Of a stretch of 64,000 nucleotides of DNA, positions 23,168-34,780 are shown piece after piece. Every line of letters starts with the position of its first letter. Position 1 is the first letter of the stretch. Both the position numbers and the translations under genes were made by a program. The DNA is from Tupaia tana (taxonomy: Eukaryota; Chordata; Mammalia; Scandentia; Tupaiidae): contig JAKSZU010000025.1 of assembly GCA_026018925.1 (NCBI GenBank), forward strand, positions 21,307,391 to 21,371,390. Reading direction: 5' to 3'. The notes beneath the pieces were generated by a model. The model was not told the DNA's origin. It saw nothing but the letters and a program-made list of their open reading frames with translations, and searched no databases.

Positions 23168-23205
23168 AGGAAGAAGAACAAGAACAAGAAAAAGAACAAG
23201 AAGAA
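23168..23205. repeat. Purine-rich (AAGAAC/GAA) repeat
   Basis: All-A/G/C run of AAGAAC- and AAGAAG-like units. Confidence 0.8.
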
Positions 23206-23329
23206 ATATGTTGGTGCAATCTTTGATCAAGTTTCATATCTTTAAATGACACACCTGAGAGAAACTGGTTTGATTGTCTAACTCCATGATACAAGATACC
23301 AAAAGTATCGCTATGTTCAAAGCAATCCC

Positions 23330-23490
23330 CTTCCCTCCTTTCCTTCTTCTTTATAGGATCCTGGTGTGTATGAACACTTACTTGAAACATTATATAATCC
23401 ACTAGGGCCAGGATTTGAACCACAGTTGACCATATGGTGTCCAGTTCCCAATGCAGAGTGTTTAAAAAGTGTGCTATAGGGTTAGCTGTC
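23330..23490 (-). mobile_element. SINE-C fragment
   Basis: Complement of GCCAGGATTTGAACCACAG (box B region) with AT-rich flanks. The middle is missing and the head is rearranged. Confidence 0.45.
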
Positions 23491-23824
23491 ATAAGCATTT
23501 CCTATGCAAAGAAAAAAATACCTATATGAACTTGGGGCATATGGGTAGCTAATGGAATTTTTAGGAGAGTTTGTTGTGTGACTAGATGTATAATTTTTGT
23601 GCATATTTTAAGAAAGGGGAAGTAAATAAAGAATATATTGTAATCTCAGTCAAAACTTCAAAATACGGTGAAATTCACAGTCAAAATTCAGTAATAGCCA
23701 CTTTTCTCTCCCAGCTGCGTTACTCACAGACACACACCAACTCTTTGCCATCACCTCATAATCCTATCACCAAGATAAGATTATGTTACTGAAGAGCACA
23801 ACTGAAAACAAAATTATCTTCAGT
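23491..23824. other. Unique sequence
   Basis: No recognised feature. Confidence 0.4.
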
Positions 23825-24510
23825 TACCAGTGGTCTTAGTCCTTTACTATGTTCCTAGAAAAAATACTGGAGGCTGGTGAATTATAAAGAAATAGGGTTT
23901 AAGGGACCAGCAGTTAGCGTAATGGCTATGTCGCTGGACTCCCACATAGTCGACTGTGGTTCGAGTGCCGGACCCGGTGGCTGAAACTCACACCGGGCGC
24001 GTGTGCGTGCGTGCCCAAGATCCCGAGAGGAAAATGGAGGGGAAGGGATTGCAGCGTGGCCATCCCTCAGGGGGTGATTTCTCACTTTCTATCTCTCTGT
24101 CTCTCTCTGTCTTTCTGGCGAGCGCACGTGCCCTTATAGCAAAAACCTCTCCAAAAAAAAAGAAATAGGGTTTAATAACTCACAATTCCATGGCTATACA
24201 GTCCAAGGACATCACAAAATGGTAAAAAGTAAAACATTTGGCAAAGTGTGGATTGAATCCTTGTGGCTTTCTCTCTGTGGTTCTGCGTATATACTCATCG
24301 TAACTCAATCGTAGAGGTTTCCCTCTAATGACATCACACACAAAGGCCACAGCCTTGGACACCATGAAAGAATTACGGCCTCACTTAATATCTTTACAAT
24401 GCAGTTAAGTCCCAGTGCGTTAATTTCCAAAGACATCCAATCACTGTCCACTAAAACAAATTCCGAAGCATGAAACAGAGGAAAGATCATGATCCAAACC
24501 ATAGCACCAA
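23825..24510 (-). mobile_element. Old MaLR/MLT1-like sequence split by a SINE
   Basis: GAATTATAAAGAAATAGGG before and TAACTCACAATTCCATGGC after the SINE-A at 23,903 join into an order seen in antisense MaLR-type LTRs. The rest, to about 24,510, is highly diverged, so the right limit and the class are uncertain. Confidence 0.4.
23903..24158 (+). mobile_element. SINE-A copy with 17-bp TSD
   Basis: Complete and consensus-like. Exact flanking duplication AAAGAAATAGGGTTTAA (23,886-23,902 and 24,159-24,175). Short A tail. Confidence 0.96.
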
Positions 24511-24559
24511 ACTATTCTAAGGGACTGTCTTTGGCATAGATAGGTCTCAATACATTTGT

Positions 24560-24806
24560 TCTTTGTTAAAAACTTTGTCAGAGTGTGTGTGCACTTGCCA
24601 GAGAGAAACAGGGAAAGGGACAGAGTGAGAAAGCAACCCCCTAGAGAATGGTCACACAACAACCATGTCCCTTATTTCCCTCTCATCAAAATTTTGATCA
24701 GGCACGCACATTGCTCAAAATGTTTCTCAAGTCGCTGGGTCTGGGATCCAGATCTCTCAGCTGGTGGGATCCAGCTGCCTTCCCCACCACAAACTGGACT
24801 GGCCTC
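24560..24806 (-). mobile_element. SINE-C copy, diverged
   Basis: Complement of the tail GTGTGTGTGCACTTGCCAG, the middle ATTTTGATCAGGCACGC, and a head with GGGTCTGGGATCC. Confidence 0.65.
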
Positions 24807-25959
24807 TCACACGTTATACTTTGTGCTATTTATCTTCACCCCTTGCTTATAAAAAATAAACTTATCAATCATTATTTAGCAACAGTTATACTTTCGTTTA
24901 TGCTCATTGATATTTATGGCTCGACATTTCCATAAATACATTTTATTAAACCTAATCCGTATTTGAAAAATGTATTGCACGTGGGTAGACCCCATGAGTT
25001 TTATTTTAGTTTTGAGGCAAACTTTACTGTGCACAGGGATTAAAAGCTCCTAGAAATGCACCCCTGCTTGCTCCAAGCTGTCCCCAGTTAATAGCACAGG
25101 AACCATTGGTTTACAATGACTTTACAGCAATTTGACACAATAACTTTTTATCAAAGGAAATCTTCATTGGAAAGGTCAGCTCATGCAGCAGATGGAGTCT
25201 GGTTGCTCTGTCTGGATTCCTGGATCCCTGTCCAGGCCCCTGCCACCCTCCCCAACCTACCACTCATCTTCCATCCGTCCCTGAGGTCATCTCTGCACAC
25301 CAGGAAGAGTTACAAACCCACCTCGATGTTTGATAAGAGAAATTAGCCATGTGTACACAAATCAGATCAAAGGGCTCTTTCTACAACATAAATGTTGAAT
25401 GATTAGATATGGAGTTACAACTTTAAGCAGAAAATTCAAAGAACTTGGATTTCTGTATTAAATTTCTGTGGCATTCTGCAGCCAGAGTTTTTCTCAGCAG
25501 TACCCACAGGGTTAGAAGTGTGTGAAAATGAATGACTGCATATTTTGTTGAGCTCCATTTTATAGTAGACCACATTGCGGTTAGTTACATGACCTAGGGT
25601 GGCAAACTTTGAGTTATTTTACATTATGATGATTATTTCATTGTTCATTTTAACCAAGATAGTTAATTATATTTTCTAATAACATTTGCTCTTCCCTTTA
25701 TTAACTTTTCATTAGATTTAAAAATGTAAGGAGTTAAATATTTACTTTCCTACAGGTTCACAATTTGGATGGAGACTATTCACTTTTTTATTATTGTGAT
25801 TTCTGATTTACACATAAACATTGTATATTCTTGTGAAGTACGGTATAGTTTTCTTAAAGTATGTAAGTAGTATGTAATAATTAAATCAAGGATAGGATCA
25901 TATTCACACCTTCAACCTTAATCATTACATTATGTAGTGTACATTTGAAATTTGTTGCA
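24807..25959. other. Unique low-repeat sequence
   Basis: 1.15 kb with no recognised transposon. A segment at about 25,000-25,350 has higher GC and mixed composition. No splice-bounded exon is evident. Confidence 0.45.
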
Positions 25960-26135
25960 GGGGCCGGCAGGTGGCGTGGTGGTTAAGGTCCTAGACTTCT
26001 ACATGGCCGACCATGGTTCAAGTTCCAGACCTGGTGGCTTACTTTCCCTTTCTCTCTCTCTCTCTTTCTCTGTGTCTCTCTACTTGAGTTAAAAATAATA
26101 ATAATATTATTATTATTATTAAATCTAAATAAAAA
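25960..26135 (+). mobile_element. SINE-B copy
   Basis: GGGGCCGGCAGGTGGCGTGG head, GGTTCAAGTTCCAGACC, TTACTTTCCC and a CT-rich block. It ends in an ATT/AAT trinucleotide repeat (about 26,093-26,120). Confidence 0.85.
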
Positions 26136-26369
26136 TAATTCTACCAAAAAGAAGTTTACTGTATAAGTCTTTTTTTGAAATATGTATTAAATTGTTAGCA
26201 ATGTCCTCCCCTCTGCTGTGGTATAACGTTCGCAGCAATGTTCCAAGGCATTCCTTATTTAAGACAATTTAATTAAGTTTTTTGTTCTGTTCCAAGCATC
26301 ATTTGGATTATTTGTTATCGCCATTGCCTTAGTGACTACTTTTTATTTTTATTTTAGGCATCTTAATAT

Positions 26370-26560
26370 TATGCTCTGTACTTTACATATATTTCATTTA
26401 GTCTTTCAATAATCCTATTAAGGAGGTCTAAAATAGGCATTTTTAGATGTGAAAACTAAACTTTTGAGGGGTAAAATAATTTACTCAAAATCTCAGATTC
26501 TTTGTAGTAAAAAGTCATTCTCAAACCCAGACCTCATTTTAGAGCCCCGATTTATAGTCA
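26370..26560 (+). mobile_element. MIR fragment
   Basis: ACTTTACATATATTTCATTT, TCAATAATCCTATTAAGGAG, TTTTAGATGTGAAAACTAAA and CAAACCCAGACC keep the MIR order and spacing. Confidence 0.75.
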
Positions 26561-26866
26561 TATGCCAAAATGTCTATCAATATATTTTTTATCTGTGCTT
26601 TTCCAAGAAGTTAAGACTCTATAACATTTACTGCCCATTTCTTATAAAATATATATACTCCATGATAAAATACAGAGCAAGAAAAATGAAATCACCTATT
26701 TTAATAAAGTCTATATGAAGATGTTACTGATTTTTTTCCCTGCTTTTAAAAAGATCTACGGTCCTAATATCCGTATGATTTTCTACGTTGCTTTCTTAAC
26801 TTCACATAACATAAGCATTTTTATATTATTGTATCATCTTTCAAAAATCATATTAAAAGACATGAG
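26561..26866. other. Unique AT-rich sequence
   Basis: No recognised feature. Confidence 0.4.
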
Positions 26867-27015
26867 GAGCCAGAAGGGGCATGATGGTCTGGGTGCTGGA
26901 CTCACACATGGCCAACGGTGGTTCGAGACCCAGACCTGGCGACTTGCTTTCTCACTTTCCCTCTCTATCTCCATCTCTCTCTGGTCAAATTAATAATAAT
27001 AATAATAACAATAAA
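26867..27015 (+). mobile_element. SINE-B copy
   Basis: GGAGCCAGAAGGGGC head, GGTTCGAGACCCAGACC box B region, TTGCTTTCTCACTTTCC, CTCTGGTCAAATTAATAATA end. Confidence 0.87.
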
Positions 27016-28019
27016 TCAAATTAAATATATTTTTTCAGAACTTTCGTAATAGTCCAATATATTTAGGCATTTTGGTCATTTTCCTATCATCTCAATCATA
27101 CTTTGTGTTGGGCATAACAAAACACGTCCTTTAATTTTCAATATTGTTATTTTTTCCTTAAACTTGGTAGAAGGGGAATTACTTTTTCAAACACTGTGAA
27201 CAGTTAAAGATCTGTATGCATGATGCCAACATATTTTTCAAAGGCTCGTGCCAGTTAACAATTCCAATGAAAATGCCTGAATCTCCATAGTTCACTGCAT
27301 GTCCCAAATCTGAATAACATGGTTTACAGCAACAAACAAACTCTGGAAGGTGCTGTAGGCGGATGCCAGGTCCTACACTTAGCTGAGCCTCACCTCCACT
27401 CCTTGAAAATGCTTAGCAAAACAGATGGTGAGGAAATACAGTCGTATCCTTAAACACCATGAAAGTGAAAGCTGCTCAAGAGTTCTGGCACTGCTCTAAG
27501 TTACTGTGAATCTTCCAGTACCACTTCCAGCCTGGACCCAGACTACCTTCAGACTGTCCCAGGCCTGGCAGAGAGAGACGAGAATATTTAAATAGAATTT
27601 TCATTAAAAATTGGATTAAATCAACATATAACCATCATTTCCTCAAGCCACCCTTTTGCATGCTGCTCTGTTATTTCCTTCACTGGCTCCATAATTTTCT
27701 TCACTCAACTGTCTTTTCCAGTTTATCCTTGACCTTCCTTTGGTTTCAAATTTCTATGCTTATTGTTCCTCTCTGAATGTTTCAAGTTTTTATCATTTCC
27801 CCTTTAATGCAATTGTAATGGTCATCTTAGAAATTACACCAGTATCCTTCAGTTCTATGTACACAAAGTTTGAGCTTGTAGAAAAATTTATAAACATCCC
27901 ATTACTTCAGACTGTTTCAGGTTTTTCAGACTGATCCTTGAAACTCTGAAAATTGATTTGGAAATTAATAGAGTGCTTATGTGTTCACTATAATATTTTA
28001 AAAATAGTTTATTTTTAAA
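27016..28019. other. Unique sequence
   Basis: 1 kb without recognised repeats or exons. Mixed composition around 27,300-27,580. Confidence 0.4.
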
Positions 28020-28125
28020 ATAATTATTTATTTAATTTTATCAATTACTATTTTTCTTTTTATTTGACCAAAGAAAGACAGAGAGAGAAAGAGAAAATGA
28101 GAAAGCAAGTCACGAGGTCTGGGGG
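28020..28125 (-). mobile_element. SINE-B fragment
   Basis: Complement of the tail TTTGACCAAAGAAAGACAG through GAGAAAGCAAGTC. It is cut off within the box B region. Confidence 0.7.
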
Positions 28126-28159
28126 TTAAAAATCACACATACCTACCTCTATGAATATC

Positions 28160-28439
28160 GTTTATTTATTTATTTATTTATTTATTTTTTGGAGAGGTTT
28201 TCGCTATAGGGTGCATGCGCTCGCCAGACAGAGAGAGACATAGAGACAGAAAGCGAGAAATCACCCCCCAGGGGGGATGGTCACGCCGTAATCCCTTCTC
28301 CTCCATTCTCCTCTCGGGATCCTGGGCACGCACGCACACGCACCCGACATGAGTTTTAAGCCACCGGGTCCGGGACGCGAACCGTGGTCGACTACATGGG
28401 AGTCCAGCGACATAGCCATTACGCTAACTGCTGGTTCCC
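28160..28439 (-). mobile_element. SINE-A copy with 15-bp TSD
   Basis: Complete, with many CpGs retained. Flanked by ACCTCTATGAATATC (28,145-28,159 and 28,440-28,454). The tail is a (TTTA)n run. Confidence 0.96.
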
Positions 28440-28505
28440 ACCTCTATGAATATCTTGATGGCTCCTCTTGGATAAGTGATAAGATAGAGCTCTCTATCTC
28501 TCTCT

Positions 28506-28770
28506 TTTTTTTTATGTTTTTGCCATAGGATGCATCCTATCATCAGAGAGGAAAGAGACAGAGAGAGAGAGACAGTGAGAGGGAAAGTGAGAAACTACCC
28601 CCGCCCCCAGGGGAGCCATGCTGCAGTCCCTTCTCCTCTATTATCCTGGGACCCTGGGCACACATGCACATATGCTCAGTGTGATTTTCAAGCCACCAGG
28701 CCTGGGACTCAAACTGTGGTCAGCCATATAAGAGTCCAGCGCTTTAACCAACATGCCACCTGCTAGCCCC
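28506..28770 (-). mobile_element. SINE-C copy
   Basis: Complement of CACCTGCTAGCCCC (head end) through TTTTTGCCATAGG (tail). The G/C run in the middle (CCCCCGCCCCC) is expanded. Confidence 0.82.
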
Positions 28771-28919
28771 AAGGCAGATATAGCTTATAAAGAAGCTTCT
28801 ATTTCTTTATCATAGTTATTAGCTTTATTTAATTATTCCTCAATGTATACATATATAAAATAATGTTGTTGTAACCCATAAATATATCAATTTCTATCTA
28901 TAGATTAAAAATAAATTTT

Positions 28920-28978
28920 ATGTACATGCATATATGCACACACACATGCACACACACATGAACTAAACACACACATGA
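28920..28978. repeat. CA-rich low-complexity repeat
   Basis: Imperfect CACACACATG units. Confidence 0.85.
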
Positions 28979-29028
28979 GGGGAGTTTGAAAAGTGTATAG
29001 AAAAATGGAATTCAAGTGTGAGTTTACT

Positions 29029-29300
29029 GAGTCAGCAGGTGGCTTCAATTGGTGGTGACGAAGGTGCTGGACTCCCACATGGCTGACTGTAGTTAGAGTT
29101 CCAGATCTAGAGGCTTGAAAATCACTCTGGGTACTTGTGAGTATGTGTGCCCAAAATTCCAGGAGGAAACTAGAGGAGAAGGGATTTCTGTGTGACCATT
29201 TCCCCTGGGGGTGATTTCTCACTTTTCTCTATTACTATCTCTTTCTGTCTCTCCTCTCCAGCAACCATATGCATGTGATGGCAAAAATCTGTTAAAAAAG
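29029..29300 (+). mobile_element. SINE-C copy
   Basis: TCAGCAGGTGGCTTC head, GGACTCCCACATGGCTGAC, GTGCCCAAAATTCCAGGAGG, GGGGGTGATTTCTCAC, ATGGCAAAAATCTG end. Confidence 0.8.
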
Positions 29301-29808
29301 TATGAGTTTATTTTAGTGCCAAAAATCTTGAATCCATGCATAGATTTTTTCATAATCCACATTTTCTATAAAGTTTTTGAAGACCCCCTTGTATACACTA
29401 CAGATACAGCCAATAGCCAAGTTATCTAAATAATAGGGTAAGTAAATCAAGCATTTCAATAGATCTCTTAGTTTGAAGTCCTACCGTGTCTTAATAAAGA
29501 GGGCGTTTCTCCCACAATTTCTGGATCTATTCTGCTTACTGAAAAGAATATTCTCTATCGAGTGTCTCTAATCAAAACATGCTTTATCTCATTGGTGTTG
29601 CTTCAAGGTTACATCTGCCAGAGACATTGTATAAGTGTATTGAAGGTCAAAGGAATCCAATAATCTTTTTAAACTGTTTCTCATTCTGGAACATGTTTCT
29701 CCTTCTTTGCTTTGAAGAACTCTGAATTATCTTCAAGTACTCTCTTGAAAACGACCAAACGCTTGAACTATTTCTGAATTGAATTCTTTGTTCTCTTTAT
29801 CCTGTATC
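29301..29808. other. Unique sequence
   Basis: No recognised feature. Confidence 0.4.
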
Positions 29809-30038
29809 ACTTTTTACTTCTTTTTTTTTTTTTTTTTTTTTTTTTTCTTTTTTTTTTGGAGAGGTTTTTGCTATAGGGCGAGTGCGCTCGCCAGACAGAG
29901 AGAGACAGAGAGATAGAAAGCAGGAAATCACCCCCCAGGGGGGATGGCCACGCCGCAATCCCTTCTCCTCCATTCCCCTCTCGGGATCTTGGGCACGCAC
30001 GCACACGCGCCCGGCGTGAGTTTAAGCCGCCGGGTCCA

Positions 30039-30049
30039 GGACTCGAACC
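30039..30049 (-). promoter_or_regulatory. Pol III box B of SINE-A
   Basis: The plus strand reads GGACTCGAACC, the complement of GGTTCGAGTCC, matching the tRNA box B consensus GGTTCGANTCC. Confidence 0.85.
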
Positions 30050-30081
30050 GCGGTCGACTACGTGGGAGTCCAGCGACATAG

Positions 30082-30092
30082 CCATTACGCTA
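30082..30092 (-). promoter_or_regulatory. Pol III box A-like motif of SINE-A
   Basis: The plus strand reads CCATTACGCTA, the complement of TAGCGTAATGG, close to the tRNA box A consensus TRGCNNARYGG. Confidence 0.75.
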
Positions 30093-30119
30093 ACTGCTGG
30101 TCCCACTTTTTACTTCTTT

Positions 30120-30715
30120 GATGGCACTTATATTTTTCTCTATGCTTCAGTAATAAACTCAAAATAAATTCCAAATATTGGATAAGTTTACCACTTTTTC
30201 ATATTTAAATATAATCTACTCAAATCACCTTATTAAAATAATCGTGCCCCTTCCACTTACAACCACCAAAATATTGATATCATGCTTGTCTCAAATGTTG
30301 CAAAAGTTCTTGTGTCGATGCTGTTTCAATAGGTCTTATACACACTATTTTGCTTGACCTCTCTCTTACCAGATAAATGATATTTTAAAATGTGTGCACA
30401 TTTTTGAGATAAAATGAATGCATATAGTAGAACATCAGTTATGTCTTATGTTGTGGCCTGTTTGTGCTAACTTTGGTCTTACAGAGTGATATCTCCAATC
30501 ATCAATGTGTAGCTTTGATGGTTTACTCCGACATTACAGCTCAGTGACTCATATCTTCACTACTGGGTGTGTGAAATTTGGACATGGCAACATTAAAAAC
30601 TGGGAGTTACTGGAACTGCTAATCCAGCTACCTGAAGAAGTCAATGGACTTCTCTGAAATTGATCAGTTTTACTTTTTAAAGATTTTTCTTTACTTCTGG
30701 GATTTATTCTATCTC
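30120..30715. other. Unique AT-rich sequence
   Basis: No recognised feature. Confidence 0.4.
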
Positions 30716-31392
30716 TTTTTTTGTGTGTGAAACTTTTTAAAAATTTTACTTTATTGTATACATTTTATCACTATACATCACTTGGCTTGTAAAGTGAATT
30801 TAACCAACATGAATACACTTCATACCAGTCCAGTTGAGCATACAAAATGTGTTATCAAATGCCAGGGTCTTGTGGTTTTTTTTTATTTGTTTGTTTATTT
30901 GTTTTTTATGGCTGAGTAGTATTCCATAGAGTATATGTACCATACTTTTTCAATCCATTCATCTGTTCATGAACATTTGAGTTAGTTCCATGTCTTAGAA
31001 ATTCTGAATAATGCCTCAATATACATAGATGTGCAAGCACTTTTTTGACTGAACATTCTCCTATCCTTTGGGTAGATACCCAGGAGTGGAATTACTTGTT
31101 CATATGGTAGTACTATTTGTTAAAAATGGGAAAACTAGCTGAACAAATAACTCTCTAAGGAAGACATGCATATAGTCAAAAGCCATATGAAAAAATGTTC
31201 AACATCCCTCATAAGGGACTAAAACTATCAAAACCACAATGAGATACCACCTAACCCCAGTCAGAATGGTAAAGATTAAAAAAAAAAGGTAAGTGCTGGC
31301 AGGAATATGGTGAAAGGGAAACTCTTAGATTATTGGTGGAAATATAAATTGGTCCAGCCACTGTGGAGAACAATTGGAGATTCCATCTCCTT
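30716..31392 (-). mobile_element. 5'-truncated L1 with internal (twin-priming) inversion
   Basis: From about 31,125 down to 30,716 the minus strand reads the last part of ORF2 and the 3'UTR, ending in an A-rich tail (plus-strand TTTTTTT at about 30,716). From about 31,130 to 31,392 the upstream ORF2 segment lies in plus orientation (AAACCACAATGAGATACCAC, CCAGCCACTGTGGAGAACAA). In consensus order the two pieces are nearly adjacent, so they form one insertion with its 5' part inverted. The 3'UTR block (CTCAACTGGACTGGT on the minus strand) links it to the L1 copies at 0.6, 17.5 and 49.7 kb. Confidence 0.85.
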
Positions 31393-31979
31393 CTTATGAA
31401 TTCAATCTGCTACTGAACTACTGAACCTTAATTAGTGACAAAACGCAAATTAGGCATACTTTAAAATTTAGCATGGTAGAGAAATTACATAAATATAAAG
31501 TTGTCTTTTTAGGAGTGTGAGGCCAAAAAGTTCTCAACATTGCCAACAAAGAGATAGGTGATGTAGTATCTCTGTACTATTTTAGAAATATTTTTTCTTT
31601 CTCTGGAGCTGAATAAGTACCAGAAATTCTAGACAAATAGAGCTTATTGAAGAAATATAAGAAGCAATGTGTACAGAGCCAGGACAGTTCATGGACATAG
31701 AAAATTTTGTAGCCAGGAGAAGAAACTAGCATTAATGAAGAGTAATCATGAAAATCCTTTCAGTTGGAACATTTAAGCTAAAACAATTAAGAGGCTTTTA
31801 TTTCATTAAGCAACCACAATCACTCTTAATAACATTTTGAGGCGCTAATGAAAAGAGTTCTCTACTTAACCTCGATATAAATGAAAGGCTACAAATGTTC
31901 TGAAACTGCTAATGGTTTTAAAATATTAATTCTTTTCTGAGAACCGATGTTAAGAAATTGACTTCAGTTGGTAAAAATG
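31393..31979. other. Unique AT-rich sequence
   Basis: No recognised feature. Confidence 0.4.
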
Positions 31980-32195
31980 ATTTAGGACCAATGATATTAA
32001 TCACAGCATTATTTATTGGCAGAAAGTACTGTGCCCCATAGCACGGTACTTAGGTAAACTGTGGTGAATGTATACGATGCACCAACAGGAAAACATTAAA
32101 ATTAGGGTGTAACAACATCGGCAGACGCTAGCTACATAATATTGGGCAAAAGGTAGCTTATTAATACATGTGTTCTATAACATTTCTTTTGTTTT
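31980..32195 (+). mobile_element. Old L1/HAL1-type 3' fragment
   Basis: CACAGCATTATTTATTGGC, GGTAAACTGTGGTGAATGTA and a later ATATTGGGCAAAAGGTAG keep the order of old L1 3' ends. Strongly diverged. Confidence 0.5.
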
Positions 32196-34195
32196 AAAAT
32201 TTACCTAGTATAAAAATTAATGGCTTTTCTACTGTGATCTCAGCTCCTTTAATGGTCAACAAACTACTACTATGGAAACCCGAAGAAGAGCTGCCCAAAG
32301 GTACTGTTTCAAATCTAGTTTCTCTAGTCCCTTCCAAGAATATCCCCCAAAGACAAATTTCAAGTTAAAAATTCATATTATAGGGAAAAAAAAATGCATC
32401 TTAACCCCTTTTGGTAAAACATGGAAATCTATGCATAGACAGCATAGGCAAGTAAATAAACAGAATAAAAAATGGAAAAATTCACAGCAAACCACCACCT
32501 ACTTTTGAGAAAGCAAGAGTAAGGAGGAAAGCGGCCATCTTTCATGTTTCCCCACGTACACGTCTTTACAGCCTCAAGTCTTTCATAAAGCTATGTAAGT
32601 AGAGCAATAAAAAAAGAAAAAATATGATGCTATAGAACTATATGTCTATATACTATGTATATATAGTATGTAGCACTGATAAATTGTGCCAGGGATTATG
32701 AATTAGATATTTATTAGAATCAAATGCATTGAATTGAATTGTATAAAATTATAGGGGTAAGGAAGAGTTAATGTGAGTCTCTGCTGCAAATAAGAGAGAG
32801 ATACCATTTTAGAAGAGTTGGTTGGATGAAAAGAGAATGCTAGCCTGAATGTGGGCAGGACTGAGCAGGTGTGCACAAATGAATCAGAAGATACTTCATC
32901 AATCATTTCTGAGAAGAGTAGAAGGAAAGAACAATGAAATATCAGCAAAGCCTTAAAAGCTAGAATACTTAGTCTATTGACTTAGATTCCCTTCCTTTCA
33001 ATAAAAAATAAAAATAAAAAAGATTGTGGGTTGAATCACTAGGGAATAAGTAACACCGCATTTTAAATAAGAACTGTAAAAAGTTGGTCTACTCTAGTTC
33101 CAAAGGCACGAGCTTATATTGATGCAAAGCATAAATGAATTACTCCCAGGCCCTGGCAATTGAGAATGCAATAATTATAACGTAATGAGATAATGAAGAG
33201 ACTCTGTCAGGCTTTTCTTAGGCAGAGAGGCTTGAGGATACAAATATTTGAAAACAGAGAATACCAATTAGTTTCCATGCTGTCCTATTAGTAGGATGGA
33301 GAGTTACATTTTGTCAATTCTGCAGTAAAATAAAGGCAGGAGGGAAACAAAATACAGCCCTCACTGTGTGGGGCTTGTGTTGAACAAGTCACGACCATTA
33401 TGGGTTGGAAACAACTGAGTAATTAAAAATCAAATTTTCTTGGCCATAAAATCCCCCTCCTAACAACTACTGTGACTGCAGAGAGCAAAGTTGCAGCCTG
33501 AGTCCTGCATTCTCTCTGCTCATTTGGAATTAGAATCACAAACACAACATTTATCAGTACTTATCTAAGAAACATTTTAGCATCATTTTAAGTTAATTAT
33601 CATCATATTTACGTCGTAGCTGTTTGATCTCTACCAGGCCTGGAAGGGTCGATTAAACTGTACTTAAATTTATTCCACTTTGTAGGTGTCCAGTAAAATG
33701 AACATTAGAAGTAGCTGTGCTCTAAGGTTAATTTGTTTTGTAAAATTGCCCATATTTCTCCAGAGCATTCATTAGTGGAATAAAACAGAGAACTCATCTA
33801 GATGCTAAAGGATTATCATTATTGCCATACGGTTATTTTTTTTAATATTCCAACTGGGATGACTTCCCAGGGCGTGAACAAACAAAATAGATTATGACAA
33901 ATCTCTACTCTTGCACATATCTTGTAAAACCACTGATGAAATTGCTGAGAATTGCAAGCCAATCAAAACATTGGGAAGCTACTTGCTGCAGTAATTTATT
34001 AAAGAGTTTTTCAAGGCTATATTGATGCTCAACAGTTAACTTGAGAAAAGGTAATTAAGACATAGACTTAAAATTCTGCTCTAACATTTAGCACATTCCA
34101 ACAATATCTTTGGCCTTTTGAGAGTGAATAGAACATATAGTTCCCAAAAGGAAAATGTATTGACTCCTATAGAAACATTATAATTTTAAAAACAT
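32196..34195. other. 2-kb low-repeat block
   Basis: No recognised transposon. The part at 33,200-34,050 has balanced composition with several ATTA-core motifs and no long mononucleotide runs other than short T/A tracts. No exon is evident. See the findings for a possible conserved non-coding element. Confidence 0.5.
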
Positions 34196-34199
34196 GTTT

Positions 34200-34427
34200 T
34201 AGCCCAGCGGTAGTGGTACAGAAGTAGTGTAAAGCTCTGCAATGCTGGAAGCCACATAGAAGATCAGAGTTTGGTTTCTGGGTTGACTTACACACAGCAG
34301 GCATACGCACATACACACGTGATAGTGACTGGCTGCGAGAGGTTGCAGGAGGCAGTATGGCATGAGAGGCTGCTTGTCTCTGTGTCTCTAGCTCATGAAA
34401 GAAAGAGTAAAATGCAAGTAAATAAAA
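34200..34427 (+). mobile_element. SINE-E copy
   Basis: AGCCCAGCGGTAGTGGTAC head, ACTGGCTGCGAGAGG and GTATGGCATGAGAGG middle motifs, CATGAAAGAAAGAG and GCAAGTAAATAAA end. Confidence 0.5.
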
Positions 34428-34439
34428 AAATCATGAAAA

Positions 34440-34580
34440 CATATATTTAAAGGATACATACAGGTGCAGCAAGTATCAGATGCCTGTACATACATGACCA
34501 AGATCCCTACAGTATGGAGAAATACAGGAGAAGGGATAATAACATGACTGTACTCCATTATGGAGTGCTTTCTCCATATA
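34440..34580 (+). mobile_element. SINE-D fragment
   Basis: GACCAAGATCCCTACAG through TATGGAGTGCTTTCTCC. The head is missing. The pyrimidine-rich end has been replaced by the microsatellite that follows. Confidence 0.5.
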
Positions 34581-34676
34581 TGTATGTGGTGTGTGTGTGT
34601 ATGTGTGAATATATATATATGTATGTGGTGTGTGTGTGTATGTGTGAATATATATATATATGTGTGTGTGTGTGTG

Positions 34677-34725
<49 letters not shown>

Positions 34726-34737
34726 GGAGAGAGTATA

Positions 34738-34780
<43 letters not shown>

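Larger units (their letters stand above)
29824..30104 (-). mobile_element. Youngest-looking SINE-A copy, CpG-intact, 15-bp TSD
   Basis: The minus strand gives the best-preserved SINE-A here: GGGACCAGCAGTTAGCG head, box A-like TAGCGTAATGG, box B GGTTCGAGTCC, CpG sites largely intact, TTTTT-free body, CTATAGCAAAAACCTCTCC and a 30+ nt A-rich tail. The flanks duplicate ACTTTTTACTTCTTT (29,809-29,823; 30,105-30,119). Intact CpGs and an exact TSD point to recent insertion. The lack of an internal T-run means a pol III transcript would have to end in downstream flanking DNA. Confidence 0.97.
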
